64,000 nucleotides of DNA, taken from contig NZ_JAXOFX010000001.1 in the NCBI RefSeq assembly GCF_034427655.1, positions 372,001 to 436,000 on the forward strand, written 5' to 3'. A program made the translations under genes and the position numbers. The DNA comes from Robertmurraya_A mangrovi. Lineage in GTDB: Bacteria; Bacillota; Bacilli; Bacillales; Cytobacillaceae. The notes under the pieces are model-generated. The model ran no database searches. It saw only the letters and a program-made list of their open reading frames with translations, and had not been told where the DNA came from. Below, in pieces: positions 41,255-48,763 of the stretch (position 1 is its first letter; the number at the start of each line of letters is the position of its first letter).

Positions 41255-41379
41255 GTTGATTGGAGCGGAGGGCACTTGACTCCTGCAGGGATAGAGGGAA
41301 TGGGAGACCCCACAGGCGGCACGCCGAGGAGGCTCCCATCCCTCCCTGCGGAAAGCAAGTGCCCGGAGCGGAAATCAAC
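41255..41379. repeat. GC-rich 125-bp imperfect palindrome (interspersed Bacillaceae repeat)
   Basis: The ends read GTTGATTGGAGCGGAGGGCA and, on the other strand, GTTGATTTCCGCTCCGGGCA. The arms continue to pair through GGCACTTG, GCAGGGA and ATGGGAG, forming one long cruciform-capable element. It is much richer in G+C than the flanks. I recognise it as an element found in many copies in intergenic regions of several Bacillaceae genomes; no protein is encoded. A truncated copy lies at 51914-51937. The 41380-41564 remainder up to the kinase gene shows nothing. Confidence 0.8.
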
Positions 41380-41564
41380 GGGCTAAATTATATGTCTAAA
41401 ATAACATGCTACTGACTCAAAAATTTTATATCAACTTAATAGAAATTTTAAAACAATCATAAACCTCTACTCTTAATTAATGATATTAAAAAGGAATTCT
41501 ATCGAATGGTGTAGAAAATACATATTAACGAAATGAGCTTAGGAAAACAAAGTGGGGAGATAAG

Positions 41565-43391
41565 GTGAAAAAAGAGACACAAGCCAATTCAATGGACACA
41601 AATGAAGAAAATATAAATAATTATCAATTTGCTCAAGATGATCCATCTAATTTGATGAATACCATCTTTTCAAATATTACAGAAGGAATTATCATATTTG
41701 ATTCCAAAGGAAAAATAGTAGATGTGAACCCTTCTATTTGTATTACATTAAACCGTACAAAAGAAGACCTAATTGGACAGACACTTGAGAGCTTAGTTCC
41801 AAAAGAAAAACAATTTAAAATAGAAAAGCAATGGGAAATCTTATCTTATAAAAAACATGTTAAGGGACATCTTCCTATAATAAATGGTGAGAGCATCATA
41901 GACTTTGACTTTACTACAAGTACTTTAGTAGATCATCAATTATATGTTTCTATATTAAGAGACGTCACAGAAAAACTGCTTTTAGAAAAAAAGGTAAAGA
42001 AAAATGCAGAGCTATATGAAGGGCTATTTTTAGAGGCACTTGATGCTATCGTCTTCTGGGATAATGAAACTAGAGTGGTAAATGCAAACGAAGCGGCGTG
42101 TAAGCTTTTTGAATGTAGCTTAGATGAATTAATCAATAAAAAACTAAATGACTTTGTTTATAAGAAAAATGCACCTTATTATAGTTTTATAAAAACATTA
42201 AAAGATACAGGTTCTGTTAGAGATGAAACTTTATTTTTAATGCCTAATGGCCAGAAAAAATATGTTGAATTTACTTCCAAGCTTTATGCGGTTGATGGGT
42301 ACCACATGTCAATTTTTCGAAATGTTTCGGAAAGATACCAGATGGAACAGGACTTGCGGGAGAGTGAAAGTAGATTCCGAAGTATCTTTGAAGGAGCACT
42401 TGAAGGTTTTGTACTTTGGAATGACCATTTTGAAATTGTAGATATTAATCCAGCTGGGGAAAAAATGATTAATGTTCCTAAGGCACATATTGTTGGACGA
42501 TCATTAAAAAATATCCTCAGTGATTGTGAATATCCACAAACAGAATTACATGAACAGATAAGATTGTTGGAAACAGATGGGAAGAGTAGTGGTACGATTA
42601 ATGTCACCCTTAATTCTGGAGAAAATAAACACTTTGAGTTTTCTACAAAATATAATGTAATTTCTAATCTTAGCTTAACAGTTTTTAAAGATATTACTGA
42701 GAAACTAGAATTAGAAGAAAGGTTGCATAAGTCTGATACATTGAATGTAATAGGTGAACTCGCTGCAGGTATCGCCCATGAAATTCGGAATCCGATGACA
42801 GCGTTAAAAGGATTCATTCAGTTATTAGAGGATTCTGTAACCGATAAGAACGCAATGTATTTTGATGTTATAACAACTGAATTAAATAGGATAGATTCGA
42901 TTATAAATGAGTTTTTAATCTTAGCAAAACCTCAAGCAATTAAATTTGTTGAACAAGATATAAGGGTTATTCTAACTGAAACGGTTAATCTATTGAATGC
43001 ACAAGCGATGCTTCATAACATCGTATTTAAATTAGATTATTCCGATGATATACCACCATTATTTTGTGAACCCAATCAACTTAAGAAAGTCTTCATTAAT
43101 ATTATTAAAAATGCAATTGAAGTCATGGATAAGGGTGGGACGATTACGGTAACAGCTACCACTACTTCTGATTCGAGAATCCACATTTCCATTCGGGATG
43201 AAGGATTTGGTATACCAGAAGAAAAAATAAAAAAATTAGGTCAGCCCTTCTATACAACAAAAGATAGAGGAACGGGACTTGGTTTAATGGTTACTTATCG
43301 AATAATTGAAGAGCACAAAGGACTTATTGAAGTAGAAAGTGAAGTGGGTGTCGGAACCGTTTTTCATATTTATCTGCCTGAGTCTAATTGA
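41565..43391 (+). CDS. PAS-domain sensor histidine kinase, sporulation-kinase-like
   Basis: A 608-residue cytosolic histidine kinase without membrane segments. Three PAS domains lie at about 30-140, 150-260 and 270-380, each ending in the typical DVTEK, NVSERYQ or DITEKLE boundary. HisKA follows with phospho-acceptor His405 in AGIAHEIRNPMTALKGF, then HATPase_c with NIIKNAIEVM (N box), DEGFGIPEE (G1) and GTGLGLMVTYRIIEEHKG (G2). The H-box closely resembles the KinA/KinE group feeding the Spo0A phosphorelay, and no response regulator gene is adjacent, consistent with an orphan phosphorelay kinase. This target is inferred. GTG start. Confidence 0.88.
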   Translation: MKKETQANSMDTNEENINNYQFAQDDPSNLMNTIFSNITEGIIIFDSKGKIVDVNPSICITLNRTKEDLIGQTLESLVPKEKQFKIEKQWEILSYKKHVKGHLPIINGESIIDFDFTTSTLVDHQLYVSILRDVTEKLLLEKKVKKNAELYEGLFLEALDAIVFWDNETRVVNANEAACKLFECSLDELINKKLNDFVYKKNAPYYSFIKTLKDTGSVRDETLFLMPNGQKKYVEFTSKLYAVDGYHMSIFRNVSERYQMEQDLRESESRFRSIFEGALEGFVLWNDHFEIVDINPAGEKMINVPKAHIVGRSLKNILSDCEYPQTELHEQIRLLETDGKSSGTINVTLNSGENKHFEFSTKYNVISNLSLTVFKDITEKLELEERLHKSDTLNVIGELAAGIAHEIRNPMTALKGFIQLLEDSVTDKNAMYFDVITTELNRIDSIINEFLILAKPQAIKFVEQDIRVILTETVNLLNAQAMLHNIVFKLDYSDDIPPLFCEPNQLKKVFINIIKNAIEVMDKGGTITVTATTTSDSRIHISIRDEGFGIPEEKIKKLGQPFYTTKDRGTGLGLMVTYRIIEEHKGLIEVESEVGVGTVFHIYLPESN

Positions 43392-43428
43392 TAGAAAGTA
43401 AAATCTTTACAATGTGGAGGTGAGAAAA

Positions 43429-43923
43429 ATGAAAGTTTTTTCTATCTATCAATCACCTATTGGAGCAATTTATATTATATCGGAAAACGAAAAAGTAGTG
43501 TCCATCTCTCTTGGTGAAGAGGATTTTAATAGAAGTTTACAGGCAGAGGAAATCAGGCATGACCAAAATAATGATTTTCTTACTTTAGTAATGGAGCAAT
43601 TTGAAGAGTATTTCTCAGGACAAAGAAAACAGTTTGATCTTCCCATTGAACAAAAGGGTACCTCATTTCAGCAATCCGTTTGGAATGTACTTAAAAACAT
43701 CCCTTTTGGTGAAACATTGAGCTATCAAGAGGTCGCTAATCTGATTAACAATCCTAAAGCTGTTCGGGCAATTGGTCAAGCAAATAAAGCAAATCAGCTC
43801 CCCATAATCATTCCTTGTCATCGAGTAATAGGAAAGAATCAATCATTGACTGGTTATGCAGGGACTAGAACAGATATTAAAGAAAGGCTCCTAACATTAG
43901 AGGGAGCGGGTTTTAAGAAATAA
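43429..43923 (+). CDS. ogt: Methylated-DNA--protein-cysteine methyltransferase
   Basis: A 164-residue suicidal DNA repair protein that transfers the methyl group from O6-methylguanine (and O4-methylthymine) to its own cysteine. The active site IIIPCHRVIG holds Cys130. The DNA-binding helix contributes FQQSVWNVLKNIPFGETLSY (80-99) and AVRAIGQANKANQLPI. I start at ATG 43429, 6 nt after GGAGGTGAG; the frame opens at GTG 43414 just before that site. It lies 37 nt after the kinase gene and may be cotranscribed, though the functions are unrelated. Confidence 0.94.
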   Translation: MKVFSIYQSPIGAIYIISENEKVVSISLGEEDFNRSLQAEEIRHDQNNDFLTLVMEQFEEYFSGQRKQFDLPIEQKGTSFQQSVWNVLKNIPFGETLSYQEVANLINNPKAVRAIGQANKANQLPIIIPCHRVIGKNQSLTGYAGTRTDIKERLLTLEGAGFKK

Positions 43924-43944
43924 TGAACACAAATTTATGGGACC

Positions 43945-43998
43945 TCCCCTGAATGCGTTATCTACTAATGTAGGTAATAGCATCAGGGGATTTTTTTA
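43945..43998 (+). terminator. Rho-independent terminator after ogt
   Basis: Long stem CCCCTGAATGC..CTAC/GTAG..GCATCAGGGG with mismatches, followed by seven T residues. Confidence 0.78.
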
Positions 43999-44022
43999 TT
44001 TCCATAATGCTGACAATTTCAG

Positions 44023-44052
44023 TTGACAATAGGTGTATTAATTTGATATATA
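44023..44052 (+). promoter_or_regulatory. SigA promoter of the ArsR-DUF2087 regulator
   Basis: Consensus TTGACA (44023-44028), an 18-nt spacer and TATATA (44047-44052), directly overlapped by the ATCTAATTAGAT palindrome. Confidence 0.55.
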
Positions 44053-44076
44053 TCTAATTAGATAATAATCTAATTA
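44052..44076. promoter_or_regulatory. Candidate operator of the ArsR-DUF2087 regulator
   Basis: A perfect 12-bp palindrome ATCTAATTAGAT (44052-44063) is followed by another ATCTAATTA (44068-44076), one and a half sites spanning the -10 and start. Suggests autorepression by the winged-helix protein encoded 20 nt downstream. Confidence 0.5.
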
Positions 44077-44096
44077 AATTTTAAAGAGGTCATGGC

Positions 44097-44678
44097 ATGC
44101 AATTAAACAGACTGGTAGCTTTTCATAAAACATTGGGTGATCCAACTAGAATAAGAATTATTAACCTCTTGGCAAAAGGACCGTTACATGGTCAAGCGAT
44201 TGCAGGCAAATTAGGCTTAACACCACCTACTATTACCCATCATTTAAACAAACTAAGAGAGGTAAGTCTTGTTTACGATCGACGTGATAAGAATACGGTT
44301 TATTTTCATTTAAATACATCAGTGTTGAATCAAGCAGCGAAAAGTTTGTTAGATTTAGCTGATACAAAGGGAGAGAATATTAAAATGCAGGAAGTGAATG
44401 TAGAGAAACAGAAGGTTATTGAAAATTTCTTTACTAAAGAAGGTAAGCTGAAAAATATTCCAGCACAAAGAAAGAAAAAGCTATTTGTTTTTGAACATAT
44501 CATTCGTGGATTGAAAATGGGGAAAAAATATGAAGAAAAAGAGCTAAACGAGTATATAAAACAGTTCCATGAAGATTACGCAACTATACGAAGAGAATTC
44601 ATTATCAATCAATATATGTATCGAGAAAACGGGATATATGAATTAAATCCAGAGGAAATGTGGGCTAAATCTGAGTAG
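44097..44678 (+). CDS. ArsR-family winged-helix regulator with DUF2087 domain
   Basis: A 193-residue regulator. The N-terminal ArsR winged helix covers about 5-85 (KTLGDPTRIRIINLLAKGP, then the recognition helix near LTPPTITHHLNKLREVSLV). A linker leads to a C-terminal DUF2087 domain (about 108-190, with LKNIPAQRKKKLFVFEHI and YEEKELNEYIKQFHEDYAT). No cysteine metal site is present, so this is not a metal sensor. DUF2087 fusions are common in Bacillaceae but lack an assigned ligand. A palindromic operator overlaps its promoter, indicating autoregulation. No obvious target gene is adjacent. Confidence 0.84.
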   Translation: MQLNRLVAFHKTLGDPTRIRIINLLAKGPLHGQAIAGKLGLTPPTITHHLNKLREVSLVYDRRDKNTVYFHLNTSVLNQAAKSLLDLADTKGENIKMQEVNVEKQKVIENFFTKEGKLKNIPAQRKKKLFVFEHIIRGLKMGKKYEEKELNEYIKQFHEDYATIRREFIINQYMYRENGIYELNPEEMWAKSE

Positions 44679-44700
44679 TAGCCTATAAAAGCTTAAATAT

Positions 44701-44740
44701 ATTTATATAACGCCCAAATAAATTTGGGCGTTATATAAAT
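44701..44740. terminator. Bidirectional terminator, ArsR gene / mtnK
   Basis: ATTTATATAACGCCCAAAT/ATTTGGGCGTTATATAAAT is a nearly perfect 19-bp palindrome between convergent genes. Confidence 0.82.
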
Positions 44741-45918
44741 TAAAACTCTAGATTTCGTAATAAATCGGTAATGCTTTTATAATCGTTTCTACTTAAGATA
44801 AAATGTCTGCCTATTTTTAATGCAGAACGTTTTGCATGAATTCGGTTGTTTAAATCTTCTATACCATCTAAGTCAGCAACGTGTGCAAGGCCAATGGTCC
44901 GTCTAATTAGTTCACATCCTGCAAACCCAATGGCGTCTTTTAGATATTTGTCTATTATTATAGATAAATATCCTTCCGTAATGGAGTATGGTTCAACATT
45001 CTGTGTATTCCATAATGTAGAAAAATGTTCTACAAATACTCTCCAAAAAGTTTCAATATCATTTAGAATGATGTCTCGTTTTTCTTCAAAGGCAATAGCT
45101 TGGAAAAGTAGATTTGCAATGACCTGACCTAAATCAAATCCTGCAGGTCCAAAATAAGCAAACTCTGGATCAATTACCTTCGTTTCTGTTTCTGAAGCAA
45201 ACACACTACCTGTATGAAGGTCACCGTGTAATAATACTTCAGCCTCAGTCAAGAAACTCTTTTTTAATAATGCCGTTTGTAATCTTAATTGTTGGTCCGA
45301 CCACAATCCTTTTACATCATTCTCTAACTCAGTTTCAAATTCATTTGTAGGGGAATTAAAAAATGGATCAGTAAAGACGAGGTCTTCTGTAATTTTGCAA
45401 AGCTCAGGATTAATAAACTTAGCAACAAGCTCTTTTTTCTTTTGTTGATCCAAACCAAAATCAGAAGTATAAAATAAAGTATTTGCTAGATACTCTCCAA
45501 GATGTTCTGCTAGGAGAGGATATCTTTGACCTTGAATGAGCCCTGTTCTTGCAATGGTTAAGTGTGATAAATCCTCCATTACGGTAATGGCAAACTCTTG
45601 ATCACTATAGAAAACGGTCGGTACATAATCAGGAGCTAAAGTCTTGAAAAATTTTAAAGCCTCTGCTTCAATCGTTGCCCTTTTTAAAGTCAACGGCCAG
45701 CTTTCACCAACTACTTTTGCATAAGGCAAAGCCTGTTTAATAATAATACTCTTACTTGTTTGATTGTCGATAACTCGAAAGACAAGATTTAAATTTCCGT
45801 CTCCAATTTCCTTACAGGTTAAAACACTTGTTGTCGGAAATATTCGCAGACGAACAGCTAGGGCAATAGCGGAGCTTTCCGTAAGTGGTTCATATTTTTT
45901 TTGTTGTAATAAAGTCAT
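44740..45918 (-). CDS. mtnK: S-methyl-5-thioribose kinase
   Basis: A 392-residue kinase that phosphorylates 5-methylthioribose in the methionine salvage pathway. The APH-like fold shows the nucleotide-binding IGDGNLNLVFRV (38-49), the catalytic HGDLHTGSVFASE near residues 226-238, and the metal-binding VIDPEFAYFGPAGFDLG near 243-259. It is controlled by an upstream SAM-I riboswitch and terminator. In B. subtilis mtnK is followed by mtnA (methylthioribose-1-phosphate isomerase); here the operon ends after mtnK, so the isomerase must be encoded outside this window or be missing. Confidence 0.95.
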   Translation of the reverse strand: MTLLQQKKYEPLTESSAIALAVRLRIFPTTSVLTCKEIGDGNLNLVFRVIDNQTSKSIIIKQALPYAKVVGESWPLTLKRATIEAEALKFFKTLAPDYVPTVFYSDQEFAITVMEDLSHLTIARTGLIQGQRYPLLAEHLGEYLANTLFYTSDFGLDQQKKKELVAKFINPELCKITEDLVFTDPFFNSPTNEFETELENDVKGLWSDQQLRLQTALLKKSFLTEAEVLLHGDLHTGSVFASETETKVIDPEFAYFGPAGFDLGQVIANLLFQAIAFEEKRDIILNDIETFWRVFVEHFSTLWNTQNVEPYSITEGYLSIIIDKYLKDAIGFAGCELIRRTIGLAHVADLDGIEDLNNRIHAKRSALKIGRHFILSRNDYKSITDLLRNLEF

Positions 45919-45949
45919 ATTATTTCCTCCTTAACTGGAGGCTTTTCAA

Positions 45950-45987
45950 CATAAGAAAAGCCTCTTTCTCATTTGAAAGAGGCTTGA
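45950..45987 (-). terminator. Terminator of the mtnK SAM riboswitch
   Basis: Minus-strand AGCCTCTTTC/GAAAGAGGCT stem with an AAATGA loop and TTTCTT tail, located between aptamer and mtnK: the off-state structure. Confidence 0.85.
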
Positions 45988-46002
45988 AGATTCGTCTTCG
46001 CA

Positions 46003-46160
46003 CCTCTTATCTCTCAGAAAGTATCCCTTTCTGCTGGAATTAGCACCGTGCCTTATGGATATGAATATCCGGCGATTTTCTCGCCCCATCTTACAATGGA
46101 ATTACGGTCGGTTGCTGGGCTTCATCGGGCCAAATCCCTCCACCTGCTCTTGATAAGAGT
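46003..46160 (-). ncRNA. SAM-I riboswitch (S-box) of mtnK
   Basis: The minus strand reads CTTATCAAGAGCAGGTGGAG, GATGAAGCCCAGCAACCG, then GGCACGGTGCTAATTCCAGC and GAGAGATAAGAG: the conserved P1-P4 blocks of the S-box aptamer. SAM should promote termination ahead of mtnK. Confidence 0.95.
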
Positions 46161-46193
46161 AAAACTATTAATATTCGGTTAATTACTTGATAA

Positions 46194-46222
46194 ATCATAC
46201 AGCGAACAAAATATTCTGTCAA
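46194..46222 (-). promoter_or_regulatory. SigA promoter of the mtnK riboswitch transcript
   Basis: Minus strand TTGACA (46217-46222), a 17-nt spacer and TATGAT (46194-46199), about 35 nt before the aptamer. Confidence 0.75.
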
Positions 46223-46251
46223 TCACTTTTGCAAGACATTTTTAAACCGTG

Positions 46252-47034
46252 CTAATACAGTTCAGGACGTCTATCATCAAAAATAGGAATCATTTTTCTT
46301 ACTTCTTTTACCTTATTTAAATCAATAGAACCTGTTAAGATTTCCTCGCCTTCACCTGCTTCAGCTATAATTTCACCCCAAGGATCAATAATCATAGAAT
46401 GACCAGCAAATTGATTGTTCGGGTCGGAGCCAGCTCTGTTACAAGCAATAACATAACATTGATTTTCAATGGCTCTAGCTATTAAAAGAGAGCGCCAATG
46501 GTTTAGTCGCGCAAGAGGCCATTCAGCAACAACAAATAGGGCTTCTGCTCCTTCTGTTGTATGAGCTCGTATCCATTCAGGGAAGCGGATATCATAACAA
46601 ATGACACCACCGTAAATTTGACCATCTAAAGAGAATAGTCCCTTTTCCTGACCAGCAGACAAATATAAATGCTCATCCATTAATTTGAATAAGTGTAGTT
46701 TACTATATTGGTGAACCAATTCGCCGTGTTTACTTACAATAAGGAGTGTATTTAAGGTTCCATCTGATGTTTTGTTCGCAACAGATCCACCAACTAAATG
46801 TACTTGATGCTTTTGAGCTATGTTCTTTAAGAATGAAATACTTTTCTCAGCTTGTTCATCTGCTATTTCATCTAATCTAGTTAAGTCGTACCCAGTAGTC
46901 CATAGTTCAGGAAGGACAATGATATTTGGTTGTTCTAGCATTGCTTTTTCAATTAGAGAGCTAGCTTTCTTGTAATTTTCTTCTTGTAAGCCAAAAGCAA
47001 TATCCATTTGTATACATGAGACTTTAATAGTCAA
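46252..47034 (-). CDS. mtnU: Carbon-nitrogen hydrolase, MtnU-like (omega-amidase)
   Basis: A 260-residue nitrilase-superfamily amidohydrolase. The catalytic triad is visible as Glu in NIIVLPELWTTGY, Lys in YSKLHLFKLMDEH, and Cys in GGVICYDIRFPEW. In the mtn cluster it is thought to hydrolyse the 2-oxo acid amide formed when the final transaminase uses glutamine (omega-amidase role). I start at TTG 47034, which follows GAGGTGACC with correct spacing and gives the usual 260-residue length; the frame extends 20 codons upstream without a site. It is divergent from mtnE. Confidence 0.87.
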   Translation of the reverse strand: MTIKVSCIQMDIAFGLQEENYKKASSLIEKAMLEQPNIIVLPELWTTGYDLTRLDEIADEQAEKSISFLKNIAQKHQVHLVGGSVANKTSDGTLNTLLIVSKHGELVHQYSKLHLFKLMDEHLYLSAGQEKGLFSLDGQIYGGVICYDIRFPEWIRAHTTEGAEALFVVAEWPLARLNHWRSLLIARAIENQCYVIACNRAGSDPNNQFAGHSMIIDPWGEIIAEAGEGEEILTGSIDLNKVKEVRKMIPIFDDRRPELY

Positions 47035-47218
47035 TATGGTCACCTCATTTTGAGATTTGGTTAGTAGAGAAATGATTTTGTTATAAAAAAACACTTTACA
47101 AGTCGTCTAATACGATATATCATTTGTGACTAGTTTTTCAATAAAAATTTTTCTGAATTACTTTAATATTATAAAGTTAAATACAAATACTCTTATTCTA
47201 ATAAAAGCAGGTGTGTAT

Positions 47219-48391
47219 ATGAAAGTTTATCCTCAGTCTAGTTTATTAAAAAGTTTACCAAAGCAATTCTTTGCTAGTCTTGTTGGAAAGGTAAATAAAT
47301 ATATTCAGGATGGTCATGATGTCATTAATTTAGGGCAAGGAAATCCAGATCAGCCTACGCCAGAACATATTGTAAAAAGACTACAGAGCGCTGCAGCTAA
47401 CCCTATCAATCATAAATATTCACCGTTTCAAGGATTTCAATCGTTAAAAGAAGCAGCTGCTCAATTTTATTTAAGAGAGTACGGTGTGGAAATTGATCCT
47501 AATAAAGAAGTGGCTATTTTATTCGGTGGAAAAGCTGGGTTAGTTGAAATTCCACAATGTTTATTAGAACCAGGTGATTCATTACTTGTTCCAGATCCTG
47601 GGTATCCAGACTATTGGTCAGGAGTGGCGTTAGCAAAAGCGGAAATGATAACAATGCCATTGAAAGAAGAGAATCAATTTTTGCCTGATTACTCTGAGTT
47701 AAGTCAAGAGGATTTAGATAAGGCAAAGCTTATGTTTTTAAATTATCCTAATAATCCAACTGGGGCTGTGGCTACGGAAGCTTTTTTTGAAGAAACGGTC
47801 GAGCTTGCAAAAAAACATGATATTTGTGTGGTACACGATTTTGCTTATGGAGCTATTGGTTTTGATGGCCAAAAGCCGATTAGTTTTTTACAAACAAAAG
47901 GTGCTAAAGAGATCGGAATTGAAATATATACATTATCAAAGACATACAATATGGCTGGTTGGCGTGTTGGTTTCGCAGTTGGAAATGAAAGTGTCATTGC
48001 AGCTATAAATTTACTTCAAGATCATTTATATGTTAGTTTATTTGGTGCAGTACAAGAAGCGGCTGTCGAAGCTTTAACGGCACCACAAGACTGTGTAGAA
48101 CAATTGAACGACCTTTACGAAAGCCGACGTAATGTTCTTATAGAGGGGCTTCAGTCTATCGGCTGGAATGTGACTGCTCCAAAAGGATCTTTTTTTGCAT
48201 GGCTAAAGGTACCAGAAGGCAATACATCAGAACAATTTGCTGATTATTTACTAGAAAAAGCGCATATTGCTGTTGCTCCTGGTATCGGCTTTGGAACTTG
48301 GGGAGAAGGCTATGTACGAGTAGGGTTACTGACTACGGAAGAAAGAATGCATGAAGCGGTTGCGAGAATAAAATCTTTAAATATTTTTTAA
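47219..48391 (+). CDS. mtnE: Pyridoxal-phosphate aminotransferase of methionine salvage
   Basis: A 390-residue class I/II aminotransferase (MtnE, also called MtnV) that converts 4-methylthio-2-oxobutyrate to methionine, the last step of salvage. Fold features: INLGQGNPDQPTPEHI near 37-52, FLNYPNNPTGAVA near 171-183, and the PLP lysine in YTLSKTYNMAGWRVGF near 235-250. I start at ATG 47219, after AGCAGGTGTG, which gives the family length; the frame begins 31 codons earlier in non-coding-looking AT-rich DNA. No S-box precedes it, unlike mtnK and mtnWXBD. Confidence 0.92.
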   Translation: MKVYPQSSLLKSLPKQFFASLVGKVNKYIQDGHDVINLGQGNPDQPTPEHIVKRLQSAAANPINHKYSPFQGFQSLKEAAAQFYLREYGVEIDPNKEVAILFGGKAGLVEIPQCLLEPGDSLLVPDPGYPDYWSGVALAKAEMITMPLKEENQFLPDYSELSQEDLDKAKLMFLNYPNNPTGAVATEAFFEETVELAKKHDICVVHDFAYGAIGFDGQKPISFLQTKGAKEIGIEIYTLSKTYNMAGWRVGFAVGNESVIAAINLLQDHLYVSLFGAVQEAAVEALTAPQDCVEQLNDLYESRRNVLIEGLQSIGWNVTAPKGSFFAWLKVPEGNTSEQFADYLLEKAHIAVAPGIGFGTWGEGYVRVGLLTTEERMHEAVARIKSLNIF

Positions 48392-48399
48392 TTTTCTCA

Positions 48400-48428
48400 T
48401 TGACAAATAGTCAAAAAGCTGACATAAT
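48400..48428 (+). promoter_or_regulatory. SigA promoter of the mtnWXBD operon
   Basis: TTGACA (48400-48405), a 17-nt spacer and CATAAT (48423-48428), about 50 nt before the S-box aptamer. Confidence 0.75.
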
Positions 48429-48477
48429 CCTAATTAATTTGATTCGTACAAAACAAATGAATATTTAAATAATTCGT

Positions 48478-48597
48478 TTTCTTATCAAGAGCAGGCGGAG
48501 GGACTAGCCCTATGAAGCCCGGCAACCGACTTATTTTTTTTCGAAAAAATAAGCACGGTGCTAATTCTTGCAGCGAAAAGCTGATAGATGAGGAGAT
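48478..48597 (+). ncRNA. SAM-I riboswitch (S-box) of mtnWXBD
   Basis: CTTATCAAGAGCAGGCGGAG, TATGAAGCCCGGCAACCG, GCACGGTGCTAATTCTTGC and a closing GATAGATGAG reproduce the S-box aptamer. The P3 helix TTATTTTTTTTCGAAAAAATAA is nearly all A/T. Confidence 0.95.
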
Positions 48598-48613
48598 GTT
48601 AGTTGTATTTACT

Positions 48614-48647
48614 AACCTCTTCTGTCTGAAGAGGTTTTTTGTTTTTA
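48614..48647 (+). terminator. Terminator of the mtnWXBD SAM riboswitch
   Basis: Perfect 9-bp stem AACCTCTTC/GAAGAGGTT with a TGTCT loop, then TTTTTGTTTTT. Confidence 0.88.
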
Positions 48648-48763
48648 TGAACTAATCTTATAAATGACTAGGAGAAGGCTGGAATACTAGTAGGATTCTG
48701 CAGCTGGACTTCTCTCGATTAAATAAGTAGCACGTTAAAGTAGAAATGAAAGGAAGACCAACC

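Noticed and set aside
42284..42817. Minus-strand frame (177 codons) inside the histidine kinase gene
   Set aside because: Antisense to well-conserved PAS and HisKA sequence; no ribosome binding site.
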